A stretch of 14,985 bases of DNA. It comes from an uncultured Collinsella sp. (GTDB taxonomy: Bacteria; Actinomycetota; Coriobacteriia; Coriobacteriales; Coriobacteriaceae). Shown here in pieces: positions 1-7,775 of the stretch. The notes under the pieces are model-generated. The model saw nothing but the letters and a program-made list of their open reading frames with translations, searched no databases and was not told where the DNA came from. Position numbers and translations under genes: made by a program. The DNA lies in the NCBI GenBank assembly GCA_900547505.1, contig URGY01000019.1, positions 1 to 14,985 of the forward strand, written 5' to 3'. How positions within the stretch are numbered: position 1 is the first letter of the stretch; every line of letters begins with the position of its first letter.

Positions 1-50
1 TACGAGATGCAGCGTAGTCTCGTGGGCTCGGAGATGTGTATAAGAGACAG
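1..50 (+). other. Illumina Nextera i7-side adapter (artefact)
   Basis: Not biological. Bases 1-8 are the end of the P7 arm, 9-16 are an 8-base i7 index (GCAGCGTA, which I recall as N721), 17-31 are the Nextera read-2 arm, and 32-50 are the 19-base Tn5 mosaic end AGATGTGTATAAGAGACAG. Genomic sequence starts at 51. This should be trimmed before any gene calling or deposition. Confidence 0.98.
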
Positions 51-72
51 TACCCTTGTTGATGATGGCCAT
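51..72 (-). CDS. 5' end of an unidentified leftward gene, cut by the adapter
   Basis: On the minus strand an ATG at 72-70 is preceded by a good ribosome binding site (AGGAGAAGAC then ATG). It opens a reading frame starting M-A-I-I-N-K-G that runs into the adapter after seven codons. The strong Shine-Dalgarno sequence and the long regulatory region upstream (73-436) make a real gene start likely. Seven residues are too few to assign a family, and I do not recognise the protein. Confidence 0.5.
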
Positions 73-141
73 GTCTTCTCCTATCAATAGAGAATCTTAC
101 TCGGGAGCACCTAGACTTGCCCCCGCGCAACTTGCGGACGA

Positions 142-169
142 TATATACCTTACCTACCGACGTACCCAA
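142..169 (-). promoter_or_regulatory. Candidate leftward promoter for the truncated gene
   Basis: Read on the minus strand: -35 TTGGGT (169-164), a 16-base spacer, and -10 TATATA (147-142). Transcription would start near 135 and give a leader of about 60 nt before the ATG at 72. The -10 is good and the -35 is weak. It competes with the upstream candidate at 219-247. Confidence 0.35.
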
Positions 170-209
170 CTGAGGTGCCGCGCTCGGCGACCGATACATA
201 CATACGCTT

Positions 210-230
210 GAACGGTATTTACTACCGTTC
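210..230. promoter_or_regulatory. Perfect 8+5+8 palindrome, likely operator
   Basis: GAACGGTA (210-217), TTTAC (218-222), TACCGTTC (223-230). The two 8-bp arms are perfectly complementary. The size and symmetry fit a dimeric transcription factor site. It overlaps a candidate leftward -10, so repression of the truncated gene is the simplest reading. It does not match the LexA box pattern seen at uvrA. The regulator is unknown. Confidence 0.5.
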
Positions 231-247
231 ACCGAATTCGTTGACAA
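219..247 (-). promoter_or_regulatory. Candidate leftward promoter overlapping palindrome
   Basis: Minus strand: -35 TTGTCA (247-242), a 17-base spacer, and TAGTAA (224-219) as a poor -10. The -10 sits inside the palindrome at 210-230, which would allow control by a repressor. The same bases read on the plus strand give a consensus TTGACA (241-246), a 17-base spacer, and TATGTA (264-269), so the -35 is shared by two opposing promoter-like elements. Confidence 0.3.
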
Positions 248-255
248 ACGATTCG
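233..255. repeat. Imperfect palindrome around TTGACA
   Basis: CGAATTCGTT (233-242), GACA (243-246), AACGATTCG (247-255). The arms pair except for one extra T on the left. It surrounds the consensus TTGACA hexamer, so a protein bound here would cover a -35 element on either strand. Confidence 0.4.
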
Positions 256-436
256 CCAGACAGTATGTATCGGCGAGGTGAGATATCAGTCTTCGTCAAC
301 CCGCAGGATAGCAGGGTTTTCGCTTAGGTTAGTCAAACGTTTTAGCGTTAATAAAACCCGAAACCAGCAGGCAATCATGGCGAAATAAATGGTTGAAAAT
401 CGCGCAATCATGTATATCAGTTGTTTAGACTCGTGT

Positions 437-2383
437 TTAGCTATCGGAATGGCCAGCCGCCGCCTCGGCGCGCTCGGCATTCCATGCAACGAGCGCCTCG
501 TGGACCGCCTTGGCAACATCGGCAGGTATGCCGCGAACTTCCGCGATCTCTTGCTCGCTCGCCGCGCGCAAACGCTTCATCGAGCCAAAATGGCGCATAA
601 GGGCACGTTTTCTGGTGGGTCCCACGCCTGGAACGTCATCGAGTACCGAAACCGTCATGGCTTTATCGCGCAACTCGCGGTGGAACGTGATTGCAAATCG
701 GTGGGACTCATCGCGCACCTGTTTAATTAGATAGAGCGAAGCAGACCCGGTCGGCAGCACGACAGGAGTCTCGTCCCAAGGCACAAAAACTTCCTCGTCG
801 GCCTTTGCCAAGCCACAAACTGGTATATCGAGCCCAAGAGCCTCAAGTTGCTTGATCGCAGCGGTCAATTGCGGCTTACCGCCATCGACAACGAGCAAAT
901 CGGGGCGCGAGCCAAAGCGCTCGTCGGCCATGCGCTCGGGAGCATAGCGTCGTCCCAAAACCTCGGACATCGACACGAAGTCGTTTGCCTCGTCCAATTC
1001 GGCCTGAATTTTAAAACGACGGTACTGGCTCTTGTCGGCGCGCCCGTTGGTAAACACCACCATCGAGGCGACCGTAAAGGTGCCATGCAGTGTAGAGATA
1101 TCGAAGCACTCGATACGCAACGGCGGCGATGGCAGCGCCAACGCACTTTCGAGCTCCAGGAGCGCTTGATTGGTGCGGTCGTCAGCGTACCCCGTTCGCA
1201 TCATGTAGCGCATGAGGGCATGGCGCGCATTTTTGGATGCCATATCGAGCAGACGGTGCTTTTCGCCACGCTGCGGCCTATGGAGATGGCAGGAACGCTC
1301 ACGCTTGCCCGCAAGCCACTCCCCCAGCGCCTCCGCATCCTCAAGCTCGACGGAAAGGTTGACCTCAGCTGGAATATCAGCCGTCTCGTCGTAATAGCGC
1401 TTAAGAAAGCCCGATTGAAGTTCCTCTTCGTCGACATCCAAACCCTTATCGAGAATAAACTCGCAGGTTCGAACCGTTCGACCCTCACGCACGACAAAGA
1501 CGCAAGCGGCGGAGATGGTCTCCTCGCGATAGAAACCGATGACATCGATATCGACACTGGAGGGAAAAACGACTTGCTGACGATCGTCCAGACCCCTGAT
1601 GACCTCCAAACGACGTTTGACGCGTGCCGCGCGCTCAAAGTCGAGCGCCTCGGCGGCATCCGTCATCTCGGAGGTCAGCTCATCGACGACATCCTTGCGA
1701 TGGCCCGACAAAAAGCGCTCGACACGCTTGACGTTCTTGGCATAGTCTGCCGGGGAAATCGCGCCGACACACGCACCCGGGCCGCGCCCGACATGGTAGT
1801 CAAAGCAGGGACGCCCGTTTTGCGCGCAAATCATATTGACGATGTCTTCCTCGCCCTTGTGGGACTCGACGATACGACGACAACGACGCCACTCCGCACA
1901 GGATGCGGAGCAGATGGGGATAACCTTGCGCAGCGTATCTATCGTCTCACGTGCCGCACGGCTATCGGTATAGGGTCCAAAATAGCGCGTTCCCGGCTTA
2001 TGACGCTCACGCGTATATTTGATAGCGGGATACAGGTCGCCCTTTGTAATGGCGATAAAGGGGTAGCTCTTGTCATCCTTGAGGTCGACGTTAAAGTACG
2101 GATGGTACTGACCAATCAAATTGCGCTCGAGCACCAACGCCTCATGCTCGGTCTCCACCACGATATAGTCAAAGCTCGCCACCAGCTGCATCATCAGCGG
2201 GATCTTTTGACGCTCATCCTGCAGTGTCACGTATTGACGCATACGGGCGCGTAGGTTTTTTGCCTTGCCCACGTAGATGACATCGCCCTTGGCATCCTTC
2301 CAAAGGTAGCAACCGGGTTGTGTAGGAACGCGCGAAACCTGCTCGGCAAGCGTTGGAATGTTGTCGTGACCGGCCACGCGCAC
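437..2383 (-). CDS. uvrC: Excinuclease ABC subunit C
   Basis: UvrC makes the two incisions around a lesion after UvrA/UvrB hand over damaged DNA. The protein is 648 aa (E. coli about 610). The N-terminal GIY-YIG nuclease is at about residues 22-50, with GCY and YVG as the name-giving triplets and KAKNLR after them. A Cys-rich region spans 158-205, the UvrB-binding UVR motif lies at about 230-265, and the RNase H-like nuclease follows, with IECFDIS (D428), D468, VDGG (D500) and RDESH (H561). The C-terminal helix-hairpin-helix DNA-binding domain is at about 583-635. The Cys region is odd: about 23 extra residues separate C158 from RPC (C193), and a Gly (201) stands where the E. coli Fe-S cluster has its third Cys. 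The start is GTG, directly after the murJ TAG; a second GTG two codons on is also possible. It is the last gene of ybaK-murJ-uvrC. Confidence 0.97.
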   Translation of the reverse strand: MRVAGHDNIPTLAEQVSRVPTQPGCYLWKDAKGDVIYVGKAKNLRARMRQYVTLQDERQKIPLMMQLVASFDYIVVETEHEALVLERNLIGQYHPYFNVDLKDDKSYPFIAITKGDLYPAIKYTRERHKPGTRYFGPYTDSRAARETIDTLRKVIPICSASCAEWRRCRRIVESHKGEEDIVNMICAQNGRPCFDYHVGRGPGACVGAISPADYAKNVKRVERFLSGHRKDVVDELTSEMTDAAEALDFERAARVKRRLEVIRGLDDRQQVVFPSSVDIDVIGFYREETISAACVFVVREGRTVRTCEFILDKGLDVDEEELQSGFLKRYYDETADIPAEVNLSVELEDAEALGEWLAGKRERSCHLHRPQRGEKHRLLDMASKNARHALMRYMMRTGYADDRTNQALLELESALALPSPPLRIECFDISTLHGTFTVASMVVFTNGRADKSQYRRFKIQAELDEANDFVSMSEVLGRRYAPERMADERFGSRPDLLVVDGGKPQLTAAIKQLEALGLDIPVCGLAKADEEVFVPWDETPVVLPTGSASLYLIKQVRDESHRFAITFHRELRDKAMTVSVLDDVPGVGPTRKRALMRHFGSMKRLRAASEQEIAEVRGIPADVAKAVHEALVAWNAERAEAAAGHSDS

Positions 2384-4066
2384 CTACTTACGACGAAGCA
2401 GCGCCGAGACCTCGGGCATCTTAAGGACGGCGGCAAGGCCAAAGGTAACAGCAAGCGAGACGACACCCGCAACGCAAACATAGCCAAGAGTAATCAGAAT
2501 CGAGCCGCCAAGTGCCCCGACAAAGTGCTCAAGCGCCCACATGACGCCGGCGCCTGCGGCAGCACCCAGGCCACCGAGCAAAAGGCCAAAGAAACCGCCA
2601 TGCAGGATAGATTTGACCTGAAGGCCACGCAGGCGACGACGCAGCCACCACAGCGAACAGCCGACCAAGATCACGTAGTCGACGACATACGAAAGCGCGA
2701 TTGCCGGCATACCGAAGCCCAGCACAACGCCAAACAGCAGAACCGAGCCGGCCTGGCCGATGGCGGAATACAGGCAATAGCGGCTATAAGGCTTCATATC
2801 GAGCAGGGCAGAGAAGCTCTTCTGCATCAACACGACCACGCCGTAGAGCGGCAGCGAGAACGCCAGGTAGACAAGGAACTCGGACACCAGCGCCACGCCG
2901 GACTCGTCAAACTTACCGGCACAGTAAATCATGTTGAGCGGACGCGCGAAGACAATCAGGTACAGCGCGAACGGAATCAGGAAGAACAGCATCTGGGCGA
3001 CGCCACGCGAAATGCCCGTGCGAACGCTGTCGTAATCCTTCTCCTGTGCGTCGTGAGAGAGCTCGGTATAGAGCGCCGTCGAAAGCGAGGCGGCAATCAG
3101 CGCGTAGGGTAGCGTGTACCACAGGCGCGCATAGGCGATGACGGAAGGGCCAGTCTCGGGCTGGACCACCAGCGCGGCAGCGTTGGTGATAGAAGTCGAG
3201 ACAAACATGCACACCGTGGCGAGCAGCGTCGGGATACCGAGCGCAATCGTCTGGCGCAGCGCGGGGTCCTTAAAGTCGATATGGATATGGGGATGCACGC
3301 CGTGCTTGCCAAGCGCGGGGATCTGACATGCCATCTGAACAAAGACACCGAGGGTCGTACCGGCCGCAATCAAGATGATGCCGGCACGTTCACCAAACTG
3401 TGCGGACACGGGCGCAAAACCCATAAAGCTCGCAATGACGATCACATTGTTGAGGACCGGGGCAAACGTCGACCAGAAGTAGTCGCGGTGTGCGTTGAGA
3501 ACGCCCGAGAACACCGAGCCCAAACCATAAAACAGAATCTGGATGGCAAAGAAACGGAACATGAACGCAGCGGTATCCATGCTGCCGCCGTCACCCGAAA
3601 GGAACGATTGCGTCCAGATAAAGCCCGGGGCGAACACGGTCCCCAGCAACGAAATGCCACCCAGCACCAAAAGCAGAATGCCGAGCAGGTTGCCCACGTA
3701 CTCGTTCGAGGCCTCGCGACCCTGCTCACGCCTCACGCCCATGTACACGGGCAAAAACGCCGTCACGAGCATGCCACCCATCACGAGTTCGTAGAGCATA
3801 TTGGGCAGGTTGTTGGCGACCTGATAGGAGGACGAGAGCAGCGACATGCCGATAGCGGCCGCCATTGCCCACGTGCGGATAAAACCGGTGACGCGAGACA
3901 CGATAGTCAGGATGGTCATAAGCCCGGCGGAACGACCAACCGTGGAGTAGTCCGACGAGCCCATGTCGTCAGTGTCGTCTCGCGACGAAGAAGCTTCGGA
4001 TGAGGGTGTCTGAGGCGCAGACTCTTTTGCAAAATGAGCTCCGCACTTCAATTCTTCCTGCGGCAT
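2384..4066 (-). CDS. murJ: Lipid II flippase MurJ (MOP/MVF family)
   Basis: This is an inner-membrane transporter that moves lipid II to the outer face for peptidoglycan synthesis. At 560 aa it is longer than E. coli MurJ (about 511), mainly through a polar Ser/Asp/Glu-rich N-terminal tail of about 42 residues, presumably cytoplasmic. From there to the C-terminus the protein is almost continuously hydrophobic, consistent with 14 membrane helices. SRVTGFIR at 57-64 carries the two Arg residues (58, 64) equivalent to the essential Arg pair of helix 1. LPNMLYELVMGGML at 87-100 is the helix-2 signature in the form seen in actinobacteria. RLWYTLPYALIAASL at about 314-328 is the conserved helix-8 region. 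ATG at 4066 follows AGAGGA by about 8 nt, with a 3-bp gap after the ybaK stop. Its TAG abuts the uvrC GTG, suggesting translational coupling. Confidence 0.95.
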   Translation of the reverse strand: MPQEELKCGAHFAKESAPQTPSSEASSSRDDTDDMGSSDYSTVGRSAGLMTILTIVSRVTGFIRTWAMAAAIGMSLLSSSYQVANNLPNMLYELVMGGMLVTAFLPVYMGVRREQGREASNEYVGNLLGILLLVLGGISLLGTVFAPGFIWTQSFLSGDGGSMDTAAFMFRFFAIQILFYGLGSVFSGVLNAHRDYFWSTFAPVLNNVIVIASFMGFAPVSAQFGERAGIILIAAGTTLGVFVQMACQIPALGKHGVHPHIHIDFKDPALRQTIALGIPTLLATVCMFVSTSITNAAALVVQPETGPSVIAYARLWYTLPYALIAASLSTALYTELSHDAQEKDYDSVRTGISRGVAQMLFFLIPFALYLIVFARPLNMIYCAGKFDESGVALVSEFLVYLAFSLPLYGVVVLMQKSFSALLDMKPYSRYCLYSAIGQAGSVLLFGVVLGFGMPAIALSYVVDYVILVGCSLWWLRRRLRGLQVKSILHGGFFGLLLGGLGAAAGAGVMWALEHFVGALGGSILITLGYVCVAGVVSLAVTFGLAAVLKMPEVSALLRRK

Positions 4067-4069
4067 CGC

Positions 4070-4570
4070 TCAGTCCTCTCTCGTAATCGCGGCAACCGTC
4101 GCCCCGCAAAATGCAATTAAATCATCGGGTGCAAGCTCGAGCTGATAACCACGCTTGCCTCCCGAAATAAAAATGGTATCCCAAAGGACACACGTCTCAT
4201 CAATGAGCGTCCGGTAGCGTTTTTTCATACCGACCGGGCTGCAGCCGCCGCGAACGTAGCCAGTCGCCGCAAGCAAATCCTTCACATGCATCATGGCCAA
4301 GGACTTCTCCCCCGCGGCACGCGCGGCGGACTTTAAATCGAGCTCGTCGGCAACAGGGATGCAGCACACGACATAGTCGTTGGACGGTGTCACACAGACC
4401 AAAGTCTTAAATCCTTGACCGGGCTCCTCGCCAAGCTGCTCCGAAATCGCGACCCCCAGGCCCACCGACTCATCGCCATCGTCTTCGTACGTATGTAGAA
4501 CATAGGAAATGCCGGCGCTTTCCAGCTCGCGCATCGCATTGGTTTTTGGCGTCTTTACAGCCTTTGCCAT
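4070..4570 (-). CDS. ybaK: Cys-tRNA(Pro)/Cys-tRNA(Cys) deacylase YbaK/EbsC
   Basis: This is a trans-acting editing enzyme that hydrolyses Cys wrongly loaded onto tRNA(Pro) by prolyl-tRNA synthetase. The protein is 166 aa, the usual family length. The family core is visible: FKTLV (K55 is the conserved catalytic-site Lys), GGCSPVGMKK at 108-117, and the C-terminal FISGGKRGYQLELAPDDL. The frame is open for 32 more codons upstream, but that would begin inside the uvrA terminator hairpin. ATG at 4570 has AAAGGA about 8 nt before it and matches family N-termini, so I chose it. It is first in the ybaK-murJ-uvrC operon, with TATACT (4613-4608) about 40 nt upstream as a likely -10. Confidence 0.93.
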   Translation of the reverse strand: MAKAVKTPKTNAMRELESAGISYVLHTYEDDGDESVGLGVAISEQLGEEPGQGFKTLVCVTPSNDYVVCCIPVADELDLKSAARAAGEKSLAMMHVKDLLAATGYVRGGCSPVGMKKRYRTLIDETCVLWDTIFISGGKRGYQLELAPDDLIAFCGATVAAITRED

Positions 4571-4607
4571 GACATATCCTTTCCCTCGCATTCGGACGCA
4601 AGGATTA

Positions 4608-4613
4608 AGTATA
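4608..4613 (-). promoter_or_regulatory. -10 element of the ybaK-murJ-uvrC operon
   Basis: TATACT on the minus strand matches the -10 consensus at 5 of 6 bases, with transcription starting near 4601 and a leader of about 30 nt to the ybaK ATG. A partial -35 (GTGACG-like) lies about 19 bases upstream, which is long spacing. I saw no LexA-like box here, so uvrC does not appear to share the SOS control suggested for uvrA. Confidence 0.45.
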
Positions 4614-4651
4614 TGTCCAATTCGGCTGCATACGTCACTTCGGCACAGCAA

Positions 4652-4682
4652 GCGCCATCGAATCACAAGGAGTCGATGGCGC
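4652..4682 (-). terminator. Hairpin after uvrA, probable terminator
   Basis: Perfect 10-bp stem GCGCCATCGA (4652-4661) with TCGATGGCGC (4673-4682) and an 11-base loop. It begins 20 nt after the uvrA stop. On the minus strand it is followed by TTGCTGTGCC, a poor U-tract, so termination may be partial and some uvrA transcript may read into ybaK. Confidence 0.6.
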
Positions 4683-4702
4683 CCATAAACTGAATCGCCT
4701 AT

Positions 4703-7582
4703 TTATTGAACATCAAGTTGAGCCTGACGCTCCCGGTCGCGCCTGAGCAACGGCGCCAAAAACTGGCCCGTATAACTCTGCGGACAGTCCGCAACCTGCT
4801 CCGGTGTGCCCGAAACCACGACGGTTCCGCCGCCGTTACCGCCCTCGGGACCCATATCGATCAGGCGGTCGGCAACCTTGATGACATCAAGGTTGTGTTC
4901 AATCACCAGCACCGTGTTGCCCGCATCGACCAAGCGCTGTAGCACATCGAGCAGCTGGCGGACGTCCTCAAAATGAAGGCCGGTCGTCGGCTCGTCCAAA
5001 ATATAGAACGTCTTGCCCGTCTGGCGTCGATGAAGCTCCTTAGCGAGCTTCACACGCTGCGCCTCGCCGCCCGAGAGCGTCGTGGCGGGCTGGCCTAGGC
5101 TCACGTAGCCCAAGCCTACATCGTACAGCGTCTGGAGTTTGCGCTTAATCTGCGGGATATTCCCAAAGAAGGCCAGCGCCTCGGTGACGCTCATGTCTAG
5201 CACGTCCGAGATGGTCTTGCCACGGTAGGTGACCTCGAGTGTCTCGCGGTTGTAGCGTTTACCGCCGCAAACTTCGCAAGGAACGTAGATATCGGGAAGG
5301 AAGTGCATCTCGATCTTGATCTGTCCGTCGCCCTTGCACGCCTCACAGCGCCCGCCACTCACATTAAAGGAGAAACGACCCGGCGAGTAGCCGCGCGCCT
5401 TCGACTCCGGCGTACTCGCAAACAGCGCGCGAAGATCATCCCACAGGCCGATATAGGTAGCAGGGTTGGAACGCGGCGTGCGGCCAATCGGCGACTGGTC
5501 GATATCGATAACCTTATCGATACACTCGATGCCCTCGATTTTCTTATACGGACCCACAGGGCGCGTCGAACGGTGAATGGCATTCGTAAGGGCAGGCGCA
5601 ATGGTGTCGGTAACCAGGGAGCTCTTGCCCGATCCCGACACGCCGGTAACAACCGTAAGCGTACCAAACTCGATCTTGGCGGTAACGTTTTTGAGGTTGT
5701 TGGCTCGAGCGCCCGTAATTTTAAGGCAGCCACGACCGGGCTTGCGCCGTTCATCAGGCACCCGGATCATTCGTTTGCCGGTCAGATAAGCGCCCGTCAT
5801 CGACTCAGGACAAGCCATGATATCGGCAGGCGTTCCCGCCGCGACTACGTGTCCGCCGTTGACGCCGGCGCCGGGCCCCATGTCGATCACGTAGTCGGCG
5901 GCACGGATTGTATCCTCGTCGTGTTCGACAACGATAACGGTATTGCCGATATCGCGCAGGCGCTCGAGCGTCTTGATCAGGCGCTCGTTGTCACGCTGAT
6001 GAAGACCGATCGAGGGCTCATCCAGAATATAGAGCACGCCCATGAGACCCGCGCCGATCTGCGTTGCCAGGCGAATACGCTGCGCCTCGCCACCAGAAAG
6101 CGTCGCCGAGGCACGATCGAGCGTCAGATAGTCGAGTCCGACATCGACCAGAAAACGCAAGCGCTCCAGGATTTCCTTGACGATGCGCCCGCCGATAAAC
6201 TGTTGGCGCTCGGTGAGCTCCAGGCCCTCAAAAAACTCGAGCGACTCACGGCACGACAGGCAACAAACCTCGTAAATGGACTTGCCGCCCACGGTGACGG
6301 CGAGCATCTCAGGGCGCAAACGAGCGCCGTGGCAGCTCGAGCACGGTTCCTCGCGAATGTACTTCTCCAAGCGCGCCTTGGTGTTCTCGTTCGTCGTCTC
6401 GGTATAGCGTTCGTACAGAATGTTGCGAACGCCCGAAAACTTGGTATCCCACTGGCTGCGACGTCCGTCGAGCTTTTGGTAGTCGACCGAGATCTTCGTA
6501 TCGCCCAGGCCATCCAAGAATGCACGACGCACGCGAGGAGGCAAGTCCTCCCACGGCGTATCGGTGCTCACCTTAAAGTGTTTGCAGACCGCAGCAAAAA
6601 TCTGCGGATAGTAGTTCGAATTGCCAAACAGGCTACCAAAAACTCCGTCGGCAATGGACTTCGAGGGGTCCTCGATCAGCGCCTCGGCATCAACGGTTTT
6701 CTTAAAGCCCAGGCCGTCGCACTCAGGACATGCGCCATAGGGAGCGTTGAACGAAAAATCACGCGGCTGAAGATCGTCAATGGAGTGACCATGCTCCGGG
6801 CACGCCAAGGCCAACGAATACTCCAGCAGCTCGCCCTCGGTCCCCTCGGGAGCATCACGATCGGGCAGCATGTACACGTTTACATTGCCGTGAGCCAGCG
6901 CGGTCGCCTGCTCAACAGACTCGGCGATACGGCCCAGAGAGTTCTCACGGATCACGATGCGATCGACCACGACCTCGATATCGTGCTTGAACTTCTTGTC
7001 CAGATCGATCGGATCGTCGAGCGAGCGCACTTCACCGTCGACACGCACGCGGCTAAAGCCCTCGGCACGAAGGTCCTCAAACAGTTTGGTGAACTCGCCT
7101 TTTCGCCCGCGCACCACCGGTGCCAGCACAAACGCGCGGCGGCCCTCCCCCGCCGCCAAGACCTTGTCGGCAACCTGGTCGGTCGTCTGGCGCTCAATGA
7201 CGCGGCCGCATTCGGGACAGTGCGGGGTGCCCACACGGGCGAACAGCAGGCGCAGATAGTCATAAATCTCGGTTACGGTGCCAACCGTCGAGCGAGGGTT
7301 TTTAGACGTCGTCTTTTGGTCGATCGACACCGCCGGCGAAAGGCCGTCGATTGAATCCAAGTCGGGTTTGTCCATCTGGCCCAAGAACTGGCGCGCATAG
7401 CTCGAAAGACTCTCGACGTATCGACGCTGGCCCTCGGCATAGATAGTGTCAAATGCCAGCGAGCTCTTGCCCGAGCCAGAAAGACCGGTAATGACCACGA
7501 GTTGGTCGCGCGGAATGGAAACATCGATATCACGGAGGTTGTGCTCACGAGCGCCGCGAATAACGATAGAAGAATCAGTCAT
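4703..7582 (-). CDS. uvrA: Excinuclease ABC subunit A
   Basis: This is the damage-recognition ATPase of nucleotide excision repair; a dimer loads UvrB at lesions. The protein is 959 aa (E. coli 940). There are two ABC ATPase modules. The first has Walker [10 protein letters not shown] at 33-41, signature [12 protein letters not shown] at 495-506 and Walker B LYILDEPS at 517-524. The second has Walker [10 protein letters not shown] at about 647-655, [12 protein letters not shown] at 836-847 and [12 protein letters not shown] at 859-870. The second zinc finger is canonical (C746, C749, C769, C772). In the first, C261-x2-H264 replaces one CxxC, with C285 and C288 as the other half. The ATG at 7582 follows AAGGAG by about 6 nt. 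The frame extends 22 codons further, but those residues do not look like UvrA. A near-consensus SOS box lies 62 bp upstream. Confidence 0.98.
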   Translation of the reverse strand: MTDSSIVIRGAREHNLRDIDVSIPRDQLVVITGLSGSGKSSLAFDTIYAEGQRRYVESLSSYARQFLGQMDKPDLDSIDGLSPAVSIDQKTTSKNPRSTVGTVTEIYDYLRLLFARVGTPHCPECGRVIERQTTDQVADKVLAAGEGRRAFVLAPVVRGRKGEFTKLFEDLRAEGFSRVRVDGEVRSLDDPIDLDKKFKHDIEVVVDRIVIRENSLGRIAESVEQATALAHGNVNVYMLPDRDAPEGTEGELLEYSLALACPEHGHSIDDLQPRDFSFNAPYGACPECDGLGFKKTVDAEALIEDPSKSIADGVFGSLFGNSNYYPQIFAAVCKHFKVSTDTPWEDLPPRVRRAFLDGLGDTKISVDYQKLDGRRSQWDTKFSGVRNILYERYTETTNENTKARLEKYIREEPCSSCHGARLRPEMLAVTVGGKSIYEVCCLSCRESLEFFEGLELTERQQFIGGRIVKEILERLRFLVDVGLDYLTLDRASATLSGGEAQRIRLATQIGAGLMGVLYILDEPSIGLHQRDNERLIKTLERLRDIGNTVIVVEHDEDTIRAADYVIDMGPGAGVNGGHVVAAGTPADIMACPESMTGAYLTGKRMIRVPDERRKPGRGCLKITGARANNLKNVTAKIEFGTLTVVTGVSGSGKSSLVTDTIAPALTNAIHRSTRPVGPYKKIEGIECIDKVIDIDQSPIGRTPRSNPATYIGLWDDLRALFASTPESKARGYSPGRFSFNVSGGRCEACKGDGQIKIEMHFLPDIYVPCEVCGGKRYNRETLEVTYRGKTISDVLDMSVTEALAFFGNIPQIKRKLQTLYDVGLGYVSLGQPATTLSGGEAQRVKLAKELHRRQTGKTFYILDEPTTGLHFEDVRQLLDVLQRLVDAGNTVLVIEHNLDVIKVADRLIDMGPEGGNGGGTVVVSGTPEQVADCPQSYTGQFLAPLLRRDRERQAQLDVQ

Positions 7583-7643
7583 GGAAGCTCCTTGCCTCCT
7601 ATTGCATCGAATCATACTGTCGATGAGTTTAGCGCACTCGACG

Positions 7644-7657
7644 CGCACAGATGTTCG
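7644..7657 (-). promoter_or_regulatory. LexA/DinR-type SOS box upstream of uvrA
   Basis: On the minus strand it reads CGAACATCTGTGCG. The Gram-positive SOS box, as I know it from B. subtilis, is CGAAC-N4-GTTCG, so this has one mismatch (T to G in the right arm). It lies 62-75 bp before the uvrA ATG, where it could cover the promoter. LexA control of uvrA is well known in other bacteria. The exact -10/-35 could not be fixed; TTGTAT or TGTATT just upstream is a candidate hexamer. Confidence 0.6.
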
Positions 7658-7729
7658 TAATACAAGATTCGCAGACCTTTAGCTTTGCGTATCGGGCGCT
7701 TTGTTTCTCGAAATGCCGTGGAAAGGTTA

Positions 7730-7745
7730 CAGTAATCTAATACTG
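7730..7745. promoter_or_regulatory. Palindrome CAGTA-N6-TACTG in the divergent region
   Basis: CAGTA (7730-7734) and TACTG (7741-7745) are perfect arms of a 16-bp palindrome. It sits 31 bp before the LTA-synthase ATG and overlaps AT-rich hexamers (TAATCT, AATACT) that could be its -10. It could be an operator for the rightward gene. The arms are short, so the call is tentative. Confidence 0.35.
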
Positions 7746-7775
7746 AACTTAATTTGCCGTAACAGAGGAACGTCC

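Larger units (their letters stand above)
191..273. repeat. 11-bp perfect inverted repeat flanking 61 bp
   Basis: CCGATACATAC (191-201) is repeated exactly as its reverse complement GTATGTATCGG (263-273). The 61 bp between the arms contain a second perfect palindrome (210-230), an imperfect one (233-255) and promoter-like hexamers. An exact 11-bp inverted pair this close is unlikely by chance. It could be a pair of regulator sites or the arms of an invertible promoter segment. Confidence 0.75.
73..436. other. 364-bp non-coding regulatory region
   Basis: This lies between the start of the truncated leftward gene and the 3' end of uvrC. No coding frame is convincing. It looks more AT-rich than its surroundings, though I did not compute this. 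It holds three palindromic elements in 191-273, two candidate leftward promoters and one candidate rightward promoter. It also holds weak hairpins after uvrC: AACCC 298-302 with GGGTT 314-318, and GTTTTA 339-344 with TAAAAC 352-357. Neither hairpin has a clear U-run on the minus strand, so no firm terminator for uvrC can be named. Confidence 0.6.

Noticed and set aside
286..411. 41-aa hydrophobic leftward frame after uvrC (starts M-I-A-R-F-S)
   Set aside because: No Shine-Dalgarno sequence precedes the ATG at 411-409 and the sequence matches nothing I know. It could be real but cannot be supported.
389..730. 113-aa rightward frame overlapping the uvrC 3' end
   Set aside because: It runs antisense into conserved uvrC sequence, without a ribosome binding site.
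848..2254. 468-aa open frame opposite uvrC
   Set aside because: It is wholly antisense to a clear uvrC. It has no recognisable domain and is rich in His/Arg/Gln, as expected from a GC-biased complementary frame.
6770..6803. Missing second Cys in the first UvrA zinc finger (C261-x2-H264)
   Set aside because: His can replace Cys as a zinc ligand, and I recall similar forms in actinobacterial UvrA, so I do not report it as a defect.
5303..7354. 683-aa open frame opposite uvrA
   Set aside because: It is antisense to conserved UvrA motifs throughout, has no ribosome binding site and no family resemblance. Long antisense frames are common in GC-rich genomes.
7583..7648. 22-codon upstream extension of uvrA
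   Set aside because: The extra residues are unlike UvrA N-termini and reach into the SOS box. ATG 7582 has a strong ribosome binding site.
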